Positions 14,390 to 22,345 of a stretch of DNA of 25,265 nucleotides are shown one piece after another (positions within the stretch are counted from its first letter, which is position 1; each line of letters starts with the position of its first letter). The notes beneath the pieces are model-generated. The model did not search any database. It saw nothing but the letters and a program-made list of their open reading frames with translations, and was not told the DNA's origin. Origin of the DNA: Nocardioides sp. (GTDB lineage: Bacteria > Actinomycetota > Actinomycetes > Propionibacteriales > Nocardioidaceae); assembly GCA_031177735.1 (NCBI GenBank), contig JAPSKJ010000009.1, forward strand, positions 1 to 25,265. The letters are read 5' to 3'. A program made the position numbers and the translations under genes.

Positions 14390-17300
14390 TCAGCGCCGGT
14401 TCTTCTTGCCCTTTCTGCCCTTGTCGCCCTTCTTGACCACCTTCAGCGTGAAGGTCGTCTCGCTCAGGGCCACCCCGGTGGTGCCGAGGTAGCGGACGGT
14501 GAAGGTCTGCTTGCCCTTCGGGAACCTGCCCTTGACCTTGATGATGCCCGTGCCGGTCGACGGGAGTGTGGCCTGCTCGACGATCTTGCCCTTGCGCAGG
14601 ATCGAGACGGGGCCGCCAACCGGTCCGTTCGCCGTGCGCGCCGAGACGACCACGGTGAACTTCTTCCCTCTGACCTTGGAGGCGGTCGGCGTCGCCGTCA
14701 CCGTCGACGCGACGGGCGCTGGCGGCGGTGCGTTGACACAGGACGCCACCGTGACGTTGTCGATGTACCAGCCGTCGACGCCGCCGCATCCGTCGCGCCC
14801 GAGGTCGAACCGGAAGCGGACGCTGGTGCCCGCGGGGGCGACCTTCGTCAGGTCCACGATCGAGGTGCCCCACGATCCGGTGAGCTGACCGGCGTCGGTC
14901 CCGGTCCAGGCCGGCTCACCACCCATCGGTCCCTGCTGGGGGTCGAGGATGCCCTCGGGGCCGTTGTAGAGGTAGGCCTCCGGCGCGATCACCTGGAACG
15001 GACCACCATTGACGCTCACCTTGACGTTCGCGCCGTCATACCCCGCCTCCGTGGCGACGTAGTGGTCGAACGAAAGCCTGGGGGTCTGGCCTCCTGGCAC
15101 CACGATCGCCGGGCTGATCAGGCTGCTGCGGCCGGTGATGTCGTTCGGCCCCTTGTCACACGCGCCGTAGGCCGGGGCAGGCGAGAACACCGCGGTGCTG
15201 TCGTGACCGTGCGCGTCGCTGCCGGAGACCGGGACGAACGGGAAGGTCTCCGTGTCGGCGAAGACCATGTCCTCGTCCTGCGTCCACCCGGCGAGCGGGT
15301 CGGCGCCCTCGAAGTCCTCGGAGAACGCGGTCTGCGTCGTCGTGCCAGCGCCGCATTCCAGGGCCGGGGCCCCGGGGCGCAGCAGCGGGCCCCAACCGCA
15401 CTGCTCCGTCGGGTCGGTACGCAGCTCCGTCTCGGCGATGGCGGCGGTCACCGAAGCACAGTCGGCCGGGGTCATGCCACCGTCGATCACCTCGGGGGTG
15501 GCGGCCCCGTCCGAGCCGTCCGGGTCCTGGGGGTTCCCGAGCGTGACCCGCTCGATGTCCTGCCCAGTCAGCTCCGTGCAGGCGGTCTCGAGGGAGTTGG
15601 CCAGGTCGGGGAAGTAGGACGTCGGCGTCAGCAGGTGGAACTGGGAGTACCAGAACAGCCAGGCCGCCTTGTCGAGCCCGATCGCCGTCACGCCGGCCTC
15701 GGGAAGTCCGTCGACGAGGATCGCGAACGTGCGGTTGACGACACCCGAGTTGGAGTGGACCCCGCCGGCGTCATCGGCGCCGCAGTGGTACTCGGCGTCG
15801 GAGACCCTGCCCGGGTCGCCGTAGCAGGTCGGGTTCCACATGTCGCGGATCGCACCGCCGAAGGCCGGGTCGTCCTCGCCGGAGAGCCAGCGGGCGGTGT
15901 TGTCGCGTCCGTCCAGGCTCTCTCGGATGGTGACGTTGACGGTGCCGGCCGACTTGATCCGGGTGCCGTCTGCCTGGCTGACCGAGGCGCCGTAGAAGTT
16001 TTCCACCGTGCCGGAGGGACTGACCAGCCCCGGCTGGTTGTTGCCGAGCACCAGGCCCAGTGCGCCGGAGGCCTTCGCGTTGTCGATCTTCTCCTGGAAC
16101 GTGCAGGTGCCGCGGTCGACGAAGACGAACTTGTCGGCGAACGCGGCGGCGTTCGAGAACTCGGTGCAGCCGTCGGTCGTGCTGGGGCCGGCCTCGTTCG
16201 CCTCATCGATGCCGACCACGACGTCGGTGGTGAGGCCGGTGTCGCCGAAGGACTTCGACCACGCTGGCTTCACCACGTCGCACGGGCCGGCCACCTCCGC
16301 CGGACTGTTGATGACGAAGGTGAGGTCGCCGGGAGAGGCGATGGAGCAGGCGCCGGAGTCACTCCGGTGCTCCTCCTCTCCCACGGTGGTCGGGACGCCG
16401 CCGATCTCGACGACGGTCTCGTTGTGCCGGGCGTTGAGCATGTCGACGGTCTCGCCCCAGATGTCGGAGTAGGCCTCGTTCATGGCGCCCGCCTGCCACT
16501 GGTAGATCAGGCCGGAGGTCGACTCGGTGTAGGCGTGACCCCACTCGTGCGCGACGGTGTCGTCACCGGTGACACCGGAGCAGTAGTTGGTCGTGACGCC
16601 GTTCCAGTTGGCGTTGGGGCAGTCGATGCGCGGGTCGTTGTTGACCGTGATCATCTTGCCCCCCGTGCCGTCCCACGAGTTGTAGCCGAAGGTGTTGCGG
16701 AACATCCAGTAGGTCTCGCCCGCGCCCAGCACCTCGTTCTGCTGGTCCTCGTCGAGGGTGCCGGGGAACGGGTCGCCCTCGGTCCAGACGGGCTCGTCCA
16801 GACCTTCGACGGTGTCGTCAGAGGGCTCGTCCGGGGTGCCGTTGTCGTTGAGCGAGGCCTCGTAGAGCTCGCGGTCGAGCGCGTGGGCCATCATCGACCA
16901 GCGGTTGAGCTCCTTGTTCGTGTGGGCGTCGAGGATGACCGTCTCCCGGATGGTGGCCTGGTTCCAGACCTCCACGACCCATGCGAGCCGGGCTGGACCC
17001 TCGATGCCGCGCGTGATCCCCATCCGGTAGACCATCAGCTCGCTCGAGCGGACCTGGAGCCCGTCGGTGTACTCCGGTGCTGTGCCGGGCTCGTACCCCG
17101 CCGGCTGCGCCTGCACCATGTCGAGCGCACGCTGCTCGGCCTGCGCCTTCGACACGCGCGGGGAGACGTCGAGCGAGAGATCAGGGGCGGCGAAACCGTT
17201 GACCGTGGTGAGGTCGCCCGCTCGGTTGACGTGGGCGTGCAGCTCGGCGCCGAAGACCGGCACGCCCCGGTAGGACTGCTCGTATGTGAACGTCCACCCG

Positions 17301-17632
17301 GTGCGGTCGGCGGCGACGTCGTCTGTGCGCTGGAGCTGCGACGCGGCGGCACCGAAGGCGGCGGCGTACTCGTCGAGGTAGCGATCCGCCTTGGCAGCCG
17401 CCTCGGTCCGGGTGTCGGCCTTGACCGAGGGCAGCAGGTCGCCGGTGGTGCGCGCCCACCCGACCTTTCCCGTGGACGGAGTCCTGCTGAACTGGACGCG
17501 CGTGTCGGCGTCGGCGCGCATGCGCTCGACGATGGAGGGGCGGTCAGGTGCGGCGCCTGCGGTGGCGCTGGGGAGCACGGCCAAGCCGGTCCCGAGAAGT
17601 GCAAGGCACAGGCCCTGCTTGATCAGTTTCAC
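14390..17632 (-). CDS. Secreted M4 (thermolysin) family metalloprotease with PA domain insertion
   Basis: 1080-residue exported zinc protease. Order: signal peptide at 1-28 (MKLIKQGLCLALLGTGLAVL, then SATAGAA); FTP/PepSY-type propeptide to about 240; catalytic half with HEWGH at 362-366 and the third zinc ligand E386 in AGAMNEAYSD (20 residues after H366, as in thermolysin); a protease-associated domain at about 430-570 (FVFVDRGTCTFQEKIDNAK); the rest of the catalytic domain with the transition-state histidine H626 in GGVHSNSGVVNRTF; a jelly-roll domain of the kind found in M6 peptidases at about 765-965 (SEDFEG to GWYIDNVTV); an Ig-like repeat at 976-1065; and a polybasic tail KKGDKGRKGKKNRR. 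In thermolysin the two halves of the site are 85 residues apart, here 260. Start is GTG at 17632 behind GAGGAG. Monocistronic. Confidence 0.93.
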   Translation of the reverse strand: MKLIKQGLCLALLGTGLAVLPSATAGAAPDRPSIVERMRADADTRVQFSRTPSTGKVGWARTTGDLLPSVKADTRTEAAAKADRYLDEYAAAFGAAASQLQRTDDVAADRTGWTFTYEQSYRGVPVFGAELHAHVNRAGDLTTVNGFAAPDLSLDVSPRVSKAQAEQRALDMVQAQPAGYEPGTAPEYTDGLQVRSSELMVYRMGITRGIEGPARLAWVVEVWNQATIRETVILDAHTNKELNRWSMMAHALDRELYEASLNDNGTPDEPSDDTVEGLDEPVWTEGDPFPGTLDEDQQNEVLGAGETYWMFRNTFGYNSWDGTGGKMITVNNDPRIDCPNANWNGVTTNYCSGVTGDDTVAHEWGHAYTESTSGLIYQWQAGAMNEAYSDIWGETVDMLNARHNETVVEIGGVPTTVGEEEHRSDSGACSIASPGDLTFVINSPAEVAGPCDVVKPAWSKSFGDTGLTTDVVVGIDEANEAGPSTTDGCTEFSNAAAFADKFVFVDRGTCTFQEKIDNAKASGALGLVLGNNQPGLVSPSGTVENFYGASVSQADGTRIKSAGTVNVTIRESLDGRDNTARWLSGEDDPAFGGAIRDMWNPTCYGDPGRVSDAEYHCGADDAGGVHSNSGVVNRTFAILVDGLPEAGVTAIGLDKAAWLFWYSQFHLLTPTSYFPDLANSLETACTELTGQDIERVTLGNPQDPDGSDGAATPEVIDGGMTPADCASVTAAIAETELRTDPTEQCGWGPLLRPGAPALECGAGTTTQTAFSEDFEGADPLAGWTQDEDMVFADTETFPFVPVSGSDAHGHDSTAVFSPAPAYGACDKGPNDITGRSSLISPAIVVPGGQTPRLSFDHYVATEAGYDGANVKVSVNGGPFQVIAPEAYLYNGPEGILDPQQGPMGGEPAWTGTDAGQLTGSWGTSIVDLTKVAPAGTSVRFRFDLGRDGCGGVDGWYIDNVTVASCVNAPPPAPVASTVTATPTASKVRGKKFTVVVSARTANGPVGGPVSILRKGKIVEQATLPSTGTGIIKVKGRFPKGKQTFTVRYLGTTGVALSETTFTLKVVKKGDKGRKGKKNRR

Positions 17633-17707
17633 TGTGTCTCCTCTGCCCGAAAAAGAACGCGTGCGGGGGATTGGAACAAGTCCGAACGGGCGGCACGCGG
17701 TCTCGGC

Positions 17708-17713
17708 ACACTA
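17708..17713 (-). promoter_or_regulatory. Possible -10 box of the protease gene
   Basis: TAGTGT on the minus strand, about 75 bases before the GTG. This would give a leader of about 65-70 bases, unlike the leaderless genes around it. The -35 would fall near 17731-17736, where the sequence is not convincing. Confidence 0.3.
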
Positions 17714-17739
17714 GGCCGGTTTTCGGCGGAGGGTCCATA

Positions 17740-17756
17740 GGCAAAGGAAAATTGCC
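17740..17756. promoter_or_regulatory. Inverted repeat in the protease upstream region
   Basis: GGCAA-AGGAAAA-TTGCC, 5-bp arms around a 7-base A-rich spacer. It lies in the only clearly AT-rich patch between the protease and ftsK. Confidence 0.3.
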
Positions 17757-17757
17757 G

Positions 17758-17770
17758 GTTACCAGGTAAC
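17758..17770. promoter_or_regulatory. Operator-like palindrome in the protease upstream region
   Basis: GTTACC-A-GGTAAC, a perfect 13-bp palindrome starting one base after the preceding inverted repeat. It lies about 45 bases upstream of the proposed protease -10 and about 120 bases upstream of ftsK, so it more likely serves the protease. Confidence 0.4.
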
Positions 17771-17876
17771 GGGCCGAGAAGGTCTCCCTCTCCGCCCCGC
17801 TGCGCTGGCGGCCGGGGGCGCGCGACGGTCGCCGACACACCACCCTGTGATGCGTGTGGCTGGTGTGACGATCGCC

Positions 17877-17882
17877 TAGGTT
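17877..17882 (+). promoter_or_regulatory. -10 box of ftsK, leaderless type
   Basis: TAGGTT followed by 6 bases and the ATG at 17889. Just upstream, CACACCA (17836-17842) and TGGTGTG (17861-17867) form a 7-bp inverted repeat with an 18-base spacer, a possible regulator site. Confidence 0.5.
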
Positions 17883-17888
17883 GGTGGC

Positions 17889-20600
17889 ATGGCGACCCGT
17901 ACGTCTTCCCCGCCGGGGTCGCGGAGCACGAGCGCGTCCGGAAACGGCACGTCGAGCACCCGACCACGGAGTACCGGCACCCGGCCCGCGACCACCACCC
18001 GCGCCCGGTCCAAGGCCGCGCCCGCACGCGGCAAGACCGCCGCGAAGGGCAAGCCCGCCGCCAAGGGGAGGAGCACCGCCAAGACCGCGGCACGCCGCCC
18101 GGCGCCGCGGGCCGTGCGGACCGGCTCCAACCCGGTCGCCGTCGCCCTGGGCGCGCTCTTCCGCGGGCTGGCCGCGCTCTGGCTCGGCGTCGCGCACGGT
18201 GTCGGCGCGGTCGCTCGCGGCATCGGACACGGAGCGCGCGACCTCGACCCCGAGCACCGCCGCGACGGGATCGGCCTGCTGCTGCTCGGTCTCGCCGTCG
18301 TCGTCGCCGCCGGCGTCTGGTTCCAGCTCGGCGGGCAGGCCTTCGACGTCGTGCGCGCAGCGGTCGAGGGCACCGTCGGCAAGGTCGCCTGGCTCGTGCC
18401 GCTCGCCCTCGTCTTCGTCGGCGCCCGCACCCTGCGCGACCCGGTCCACAACGGACCCGCCGGTCGCCAGGCGATCGGATGGACCGCGCTCGCGCTCGGC
18501 GTGCTCGGCCTGGTGCACATCGCCAACGGCAGCCCGCAGCCCGTCGCCGGTGACGCCACCCCGCTGCGCACGGCCGGTGGCGCGGTCGGCTTCGTGGTGT
18601 CCTCGCTGCTGCTCGACCTGCTCCGGTCGGCGTACGTCGTCGTCCCGCTCCTGCTGCTGCTGGCGTTCTTCGGGGTCCTGGTGATCACCGGGACGCCGCT
18701 CTACCAGGTGCCGGCGCGCCTGGCCGAGATGCGCGACCGGGCCCTGGGCCGCCACGTCGACTACGACGAGGACGGCGAGCCGATCCTCGCCCGCGGTCGC
18801 GACGACGACAGCTTCATCGACCCCGAGATGGGCGACCCGGCCTACGACAGCCCGCTGCTGCCCGACAGCCCCCGCAAGTCCTCGCGCCGCCGCAAGAAGG
18901 ACGCGCTCGACATCGCCCTCGAGGAGGGCACCGGCGACGTCGGCATCGACCTGTTCGCCGATCCCGAGCCGACCGAGCCCGTCGCAGAGGCTGAGGCAGC
19001 CCCGACCGCGGGCACGCGCACCAACCCGCGGCTGCCCAAGGTGCCCGCCGCGGTGGAGGAGAAGGGCGAGCTCGAGCCCCCGCCGCACGCCGAGCTGCCG
19101 CAGCGCGTCGAGCAGCTGATGCTCTCCGGTGACGTCACCTACACGTTGCCCTCCGGCGACGTGCTCAAGCCCGGCTCGCCGCACAAGGCACGCACCAAGG
19201 CCAGCGACGAGGTCGTCGCCCGGTTGCAGGGCGTGCTCGACGAGTTCTCGATCGACGCCCAGGTCACCGGCTACACCCGTGGCCCGACGGTCACCCGCTA
19301 CGTCGTCGAGCTCGGCCCCGGCGTCAAGGTCGAGAAGATCACCAACATCCAGAAGAACATCGCCTACGCCGTCGCCAGCGCCGACGTGCGGATCCTGAGC
19401 CCCATCCCGGGCAAGTCGGCGGTGGGCGTGGAGATCCCCAACGTCGACAAGGAGATCGTCACGCTGGGCGACGTGCTGCGCAGCAACGTCGCGCGCAGCG
19501 ACCACCACCCGATGGTCACCGGCGTCGGCAAGGACGTCGAGGGCGGCTTCGTGGTCGCCAACATGGCGAAGATGCCGCACCTGCTCGTCGCCGGCGCCAC
19601 CGGCTCGGGTAAGTCGAGCTTCATCAACTCGCTGATCACCTCGATCCTGATGCGCGCCACGCCCGACGAGGTGCGGATGATCATGGTCGACCCCAAGCGG
19701 GTGGAGCTCAACGCCTACGAGGGCGTCCCGCACCTGATCACGCCGATCATCACCAACCCGAAGAAGGCGGCCGAGGCGCTCGCCTGGGTCGTGCGCGAGA
19801 TGGACCTGCGCTACGACGACCTGGCCAACTTCGGCTTCCGCCACGTCGACGACTTCAACAAGGCGGTGCGTGCGGGCAAGGTCGAGCTGCCTCCGGGCAG
19901 CGAGCGCGAGCTGGCGCCCTACCCCTACCTGCTGGTCATCGTCGACGAGCTGGCTGACCTGATGATGGTCGCCCCGCGCGATGTCGAGGACTCGGTGGTG
20001 CGCATCACCCAGCTGGCGCGTGCCGCCGGGATCCACCTCGTGCTCGCCACGCAGCGTCCGTCGGTCGACGTGGTCACCGGCCTGATCAAGGCCAACGTGC
20101 CCTCGCGGCTCGCCTTCGCCACCTCCAGCGCCACCGACAGCCGCGTCATCCTCGACCAGCCAGGCGCCGAGAAGCTGGTCGGGCAGGGTGACGGGCTGTT
20201 CCTGCCGATGGGTGCGTCGAAGCCCATCCGTGTCCAGGGGTCGTGGGTCAGCGAGGCGGAGATCGCCCAGGTGGTCAAGCAGTGCAAGGAGCAGCTGCAG
20301 CCGTCCTACCGCGAGGACGTCACCGCCCCGGCGGAGAGCAAGAAGGTCCTCGACGACGACATCGGCGACGACATGGACCTGGTCGTCCAGGCCATCGAGC
20401 TCGTGGTCTCGACCCAGTTCGGGTCCACCTCGATGCTGCAGCGCAAGCTGCGGGTGGGCTTCGCCAAGGCCGGCCGCCTCATGGACATCCTCGAGAGCCG
20501 TGGTGTGGTCGGTCCCAGTGAGGGCTCCAAGGCGCGTGACGTGCTGGTGAAGCCCGATGAGCTCGACAGCGTGATCGCGGTTATCCAGGGGGAGATGTGA
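17889..20600 (+). CDS. ftsK: DNA translocase FtsK/SpoIIIE
   Basis: Membrane-anchored ATPase that pumps chromosomal DNA through the closing division septum. The product is 903 residues. Residues 1-78 are a basic Ala/Lys/Arg/Thr/Pro-rich cytosolic tail (ARSKAAPARGKTAAKGKPAA and onwards), followed by about four membrane helices (roughly 126-148, 163-180, 195-212, 230-265), an acidic linker and the motor. The alpha/beta motor domains start near 400, with Walker A GATGSGKS at 569-576 (K575) and Walker B LLVIVDELAD with D686/E687. The winged-helix gamma domain, which reads DNA orientation sequences, is at about 825-903 (STSMLQRKLRVGFAKAGRLM). The start ATG 17889 follows the -10 box by 6 bases. The stop overlaps the next start as GTGA, so the two genes are translationally coupled. 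Confidence 0.96.
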   Translation: MATRTSSPPGSRSTSASGNGTSSTRPRSTGTRPATTTRARSKAAPARGKTAAKGKPAAKGRSTAKTAARRPAPRAVRTGSNPVAVALGALFRGLAALWLGVAHGVGAVARGIGHGARDLDPEHRRDGIGLLLLGLAVVVAAGVWFQLGGQAFDVVRAAVEGTVGKVAWLVPLALVFVGARTLRDPVHNGPAGRQAIGWTALALGVLGLVHIANGSPQPVAGDATPLRTAGGAVGFVVSSLLLDLLRSAYVVVPLLLLLAFFGVLVITGTPLYQVPARLAEMRDRALGRHVDYDEDGEPILARGRDDDSFIDPEMGDPAYDSPLLPDSPRKSSRRRKKDALDIALEEGTGDVGIDLFADPEPTEPVAEAEAAPTAGTRTNPRLPKVPAAVEEKGELEPPPHAELPQRVEQLMLSGDVTYTLPSGDVLKPGSPHKARTKASDEVVARLQGVLDEFSIDAQVTGYTRGPTVTRYVVELGPGVKVEKITNIQKNIAYAVASADVRILSPIPGKSAVGVEIPNVDKEIVTLGDVLRSNVARSDHHPMVTGVGKDVEGGFVVANMAKMPHLLVAGATGSGKSSFINSLITSILMRATPDEVRMIMVDPKRVELNAYEGVPHLITPIITNPKKAAEALAWVVREMDLRYDDLANFGFRHVDDFNKAVRAGKVELPPGSERELAPYPYLLVIVDELADLMMVAPRDVEDSVVRITQLARAAGIHLVLATQRPSVDVVTGLIKANVPSRLAFATSSATDSRVILDQPGAEKLVGQGDGLFLPMGASKPIRVQGSWVSEAEIAQVVKQCKEQLQPSYREDVTAPAESKKVLDDDIGDDMDLVVQAIELVVSTQFGSTSMLQRKLRVGFAKAGRLMDILESRGVVGPSEGSKARDVLVKPDELDSVIAVIQGEM

Positions 20601-22345
20601 GCGAGATCCAGGTGACCCAGGCAATGTCCCAGCTGACGGCGGTTCCCACGGTCGAGGTACGCCGCAACGGCCGTCTCGCGCTCGTGCTCGGTGGGCTCGC
20701 GGGGCTGCTGGCGGTGGCGTTCCTGCTGCGGCGCGACGGCGCCCTCGACCTGATCCTGGGGCTGGTGCTGCTCGCGGTCGGCGTCGCCTGGCTGTGGGCC
20801 GCCCGCGACGCCCGCACCCCGGTGCTGCTCGCCGACGACCAGGGCGTGCGGCTCCGCCTCGGCCGTGACTGGCGCGGCATCCCGTGGCACGAGGTCGACG
20901 AGGTCGAGCACCTCCCGCGCGGCGGCATGCTCCGCGACGGACGGCTGGTGGTGCTCCCCGCCGACCCCGAGGCGCACGAGTCCGCCCTGACCCGGTCGGC
21001 GTCCCTGCACGCCCGGATCGCCACGCGTCTCTACGGCGCGCCCTTCGCCGTGCCGCTCGGGCTCACCACGCTCGTCGTCGGCGGCAGCCGCGACCTGACC
21101 AGCCGGCTCGCCCGGCTGGCCGGCGCGCGCGCCACGATCGTCGAGATCGACCCCTCCCTGGCGGAGGACGACGTCGATGCCGCCGCCTCGAACGACGAGG
21201 GCGACGGCCACGACGAGGTCACCGACGAGCGGTTCGCGATCAGCGACACCGCTGAGCGCGCGGCCGTGCCCGCCGGTCCGAGCACCGATGCGGACCGGGG
21301 CGCTGGCCATGTGGACCCGGCGGTGGACCCGGAGCGCGAGGACACCGCACCACGCGAGCGGCCCCGCCTGTTCGCGAGCCCGAGCCCGAGCCCGCTGCGC
21401 GAGCCGGTGACCGCGGTGCGGGCCGACCTGACCCGCGACCTCACCCATGGCTCCAACGCCCTCAAGCTCGACCCCGCCGAGACCGACCGCGAGCGGTCCG
21501 ACCTGCCGGAGGCCGATGAGCTGCGTCGAGGCCCCGACGCCGGCGAGTGGCCCGACGGCGTCAGCCCCATCGCCAAGCCCGGTGAGCCGGTGGCGCCGAT
21601 CGTCGTCGAGGACGACGCCGAGCCGGCCCCCGACCCCGTGATCGGCCCGGAGCTGGCGGCGGCGCGCACCCGGCTCGGGCTGAGCGTCGACCAGCTGGCC
21701 GAGCGCACCCGGATCCGTCCGCACGTCATCGAGTCGATCGAGGTCGACGACTTCGCGCCGTGCGGCGGCGACTTCTACGCCCGCGGCCACCTGCGCACCC
21801 TCGCCCGGGTGCTGGCCATCGACGTGGCGCCGCTGCTGGCGGCGTACGACGAGCGCTATGCCGACGCCCCCGTCGACCCGCGCGCGGTCTTCGAGGCCGA
21901 GCTCGCCACCGGCGCCAACGGCACCATCCGCCGCATGCGCGGCGGTCCGAACTGGTCGGTGCTGGTCGCCGCGGTGATGGCGCTGGTGCTCGCCTGGTCG
22001 ATCGCCCGGCTGGTGATGGACGGCTCGACCACCCCCACCCCGGAGGTCGCCAGCCTGAGCAACGGCTCGGGCGGGGCCACCAACCCCTACGGCAAGGTCG
22101 CGGCGCCGGTGCCGGTGCAGCTCACCGCAGCGGGCGGCGGCGCGCACGTGGTGGTCCGCGACGCCAAGGGTGACATCGTGTTCACCGGCGACCTCGCCTT
22201 CGGTCAGACCAAGGCGCTGAAGGTCTCCCCGCCGATCCGGGTGCAGTCCAGCGACGGGTCGCTGACGGTCTCCGTCGACGGTGCGAAGGCCGAGCCCCTG
22301 GGCACCACCGGCGAGACGGCGCAGAAGTCGTTCACCGCCCGCTGA
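20597..22345 (+). CDS. RodZ-like HTH/DUF4115 protein with N-terminal PH-like membrane module
   Basis: 582-residue membrane protein. Residues 1-25 are followed by two hydrophobic helices (28-44 and 50-70) and a beta-rich section (75-185, with RDWRGIPWHEVDEVEHL) resembling bacterial PH domains. After an acidic, proline-rich linker (190-345) comes the RodZ core: an HTH_25-type helix-turn-helix (350-418, LAAARTRLGLSVDQLAERTR and YARGHLRTLARVL), one membrane helix (453-475) and a periplasmic beta domain of the DUF4115 type (505-568). RodZ binds MreB and links it to the cell-wall machinery. In actinobacteria a RodZ-like gene after ftsK is common, though its role there is less clear. Start is GTG 20597, overlapping the ftsK stop by 4 bases. 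Its 3' end overlaps the convergent response regulator by 14 bases. Confidence 0.85.
   Translation: MSEIQVTQAMSQLTAVPTVEVRRNGRLALVLGGLAGLLAVAFLLRRDGALDLILGLVLLAVGVAWLWAARDARTPVLLADDQGVRLRLGRDWRGIPWHEVDEVEHLPRGGMLRDGRLVVLPADPEAHESALTRSASLHARIATRLYGAPFAVPLGLTTLVVGGSRDLTSRLARLAGARATIVEIDPSLAEDDVDAAASNDEGDGHDEVTDERFAISDTAERAAVPAGPSTDADRGAGHVDPAVDPEREDTAPRERPRLFASPSPSPLREPVTAVRADLTRDLTHGSNALKLDPAETDRERSDLPEADELRRGPDAGEWPDGVSPIAKPGEPVAPIVVEDDAEPAPDPVIGPELAAARTRLGLSVDQLAERTRIRPHVIESIEVDDFAPCGGDFYARGHLRTLARVLAIDVAPLLAAYDERYADAPVDPRAVFEAELATGANGTIRRMRGGPNWSVLVAAVMALVLAWSIARLVMDGSTTPTPEVASLSNGSGGATNPYGKVAAPVPVQLTAAGGGAHVVVRDAKGDIVFTGDLAFGQTKALKVSPPIRVQSSDGSLTVSVDGAKAEPLGTTGETAQKSFTAR

Noticed and set aside
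13529..17740. Plus-strand open frame of about 1400 codons opposite the lysoplasmalogenase and protease genes
   Set aside because: It is the antisense shadow of two well-supported genes. The translation is Gly/Arg/Asp/Val-rich low complexity with no domain, typical of GC-rich DNA where stop codons are rare.
17544..20624. Minus-strand open frame of about 1000 codons opposite ftsK
   Set aside because: Antisense shadow of ftsK with a compositionally biased His/Asp/Gly/Arg translation and no recognisable motif or ribosome binding site.
21376..21405. Short GAGCCC tandem repeat in the RodZ-like gene
   Set aside because: It encodes a Ser-Pro run in the disordered linker and is in frame, so it is ordinary low-complexity coding sequence.
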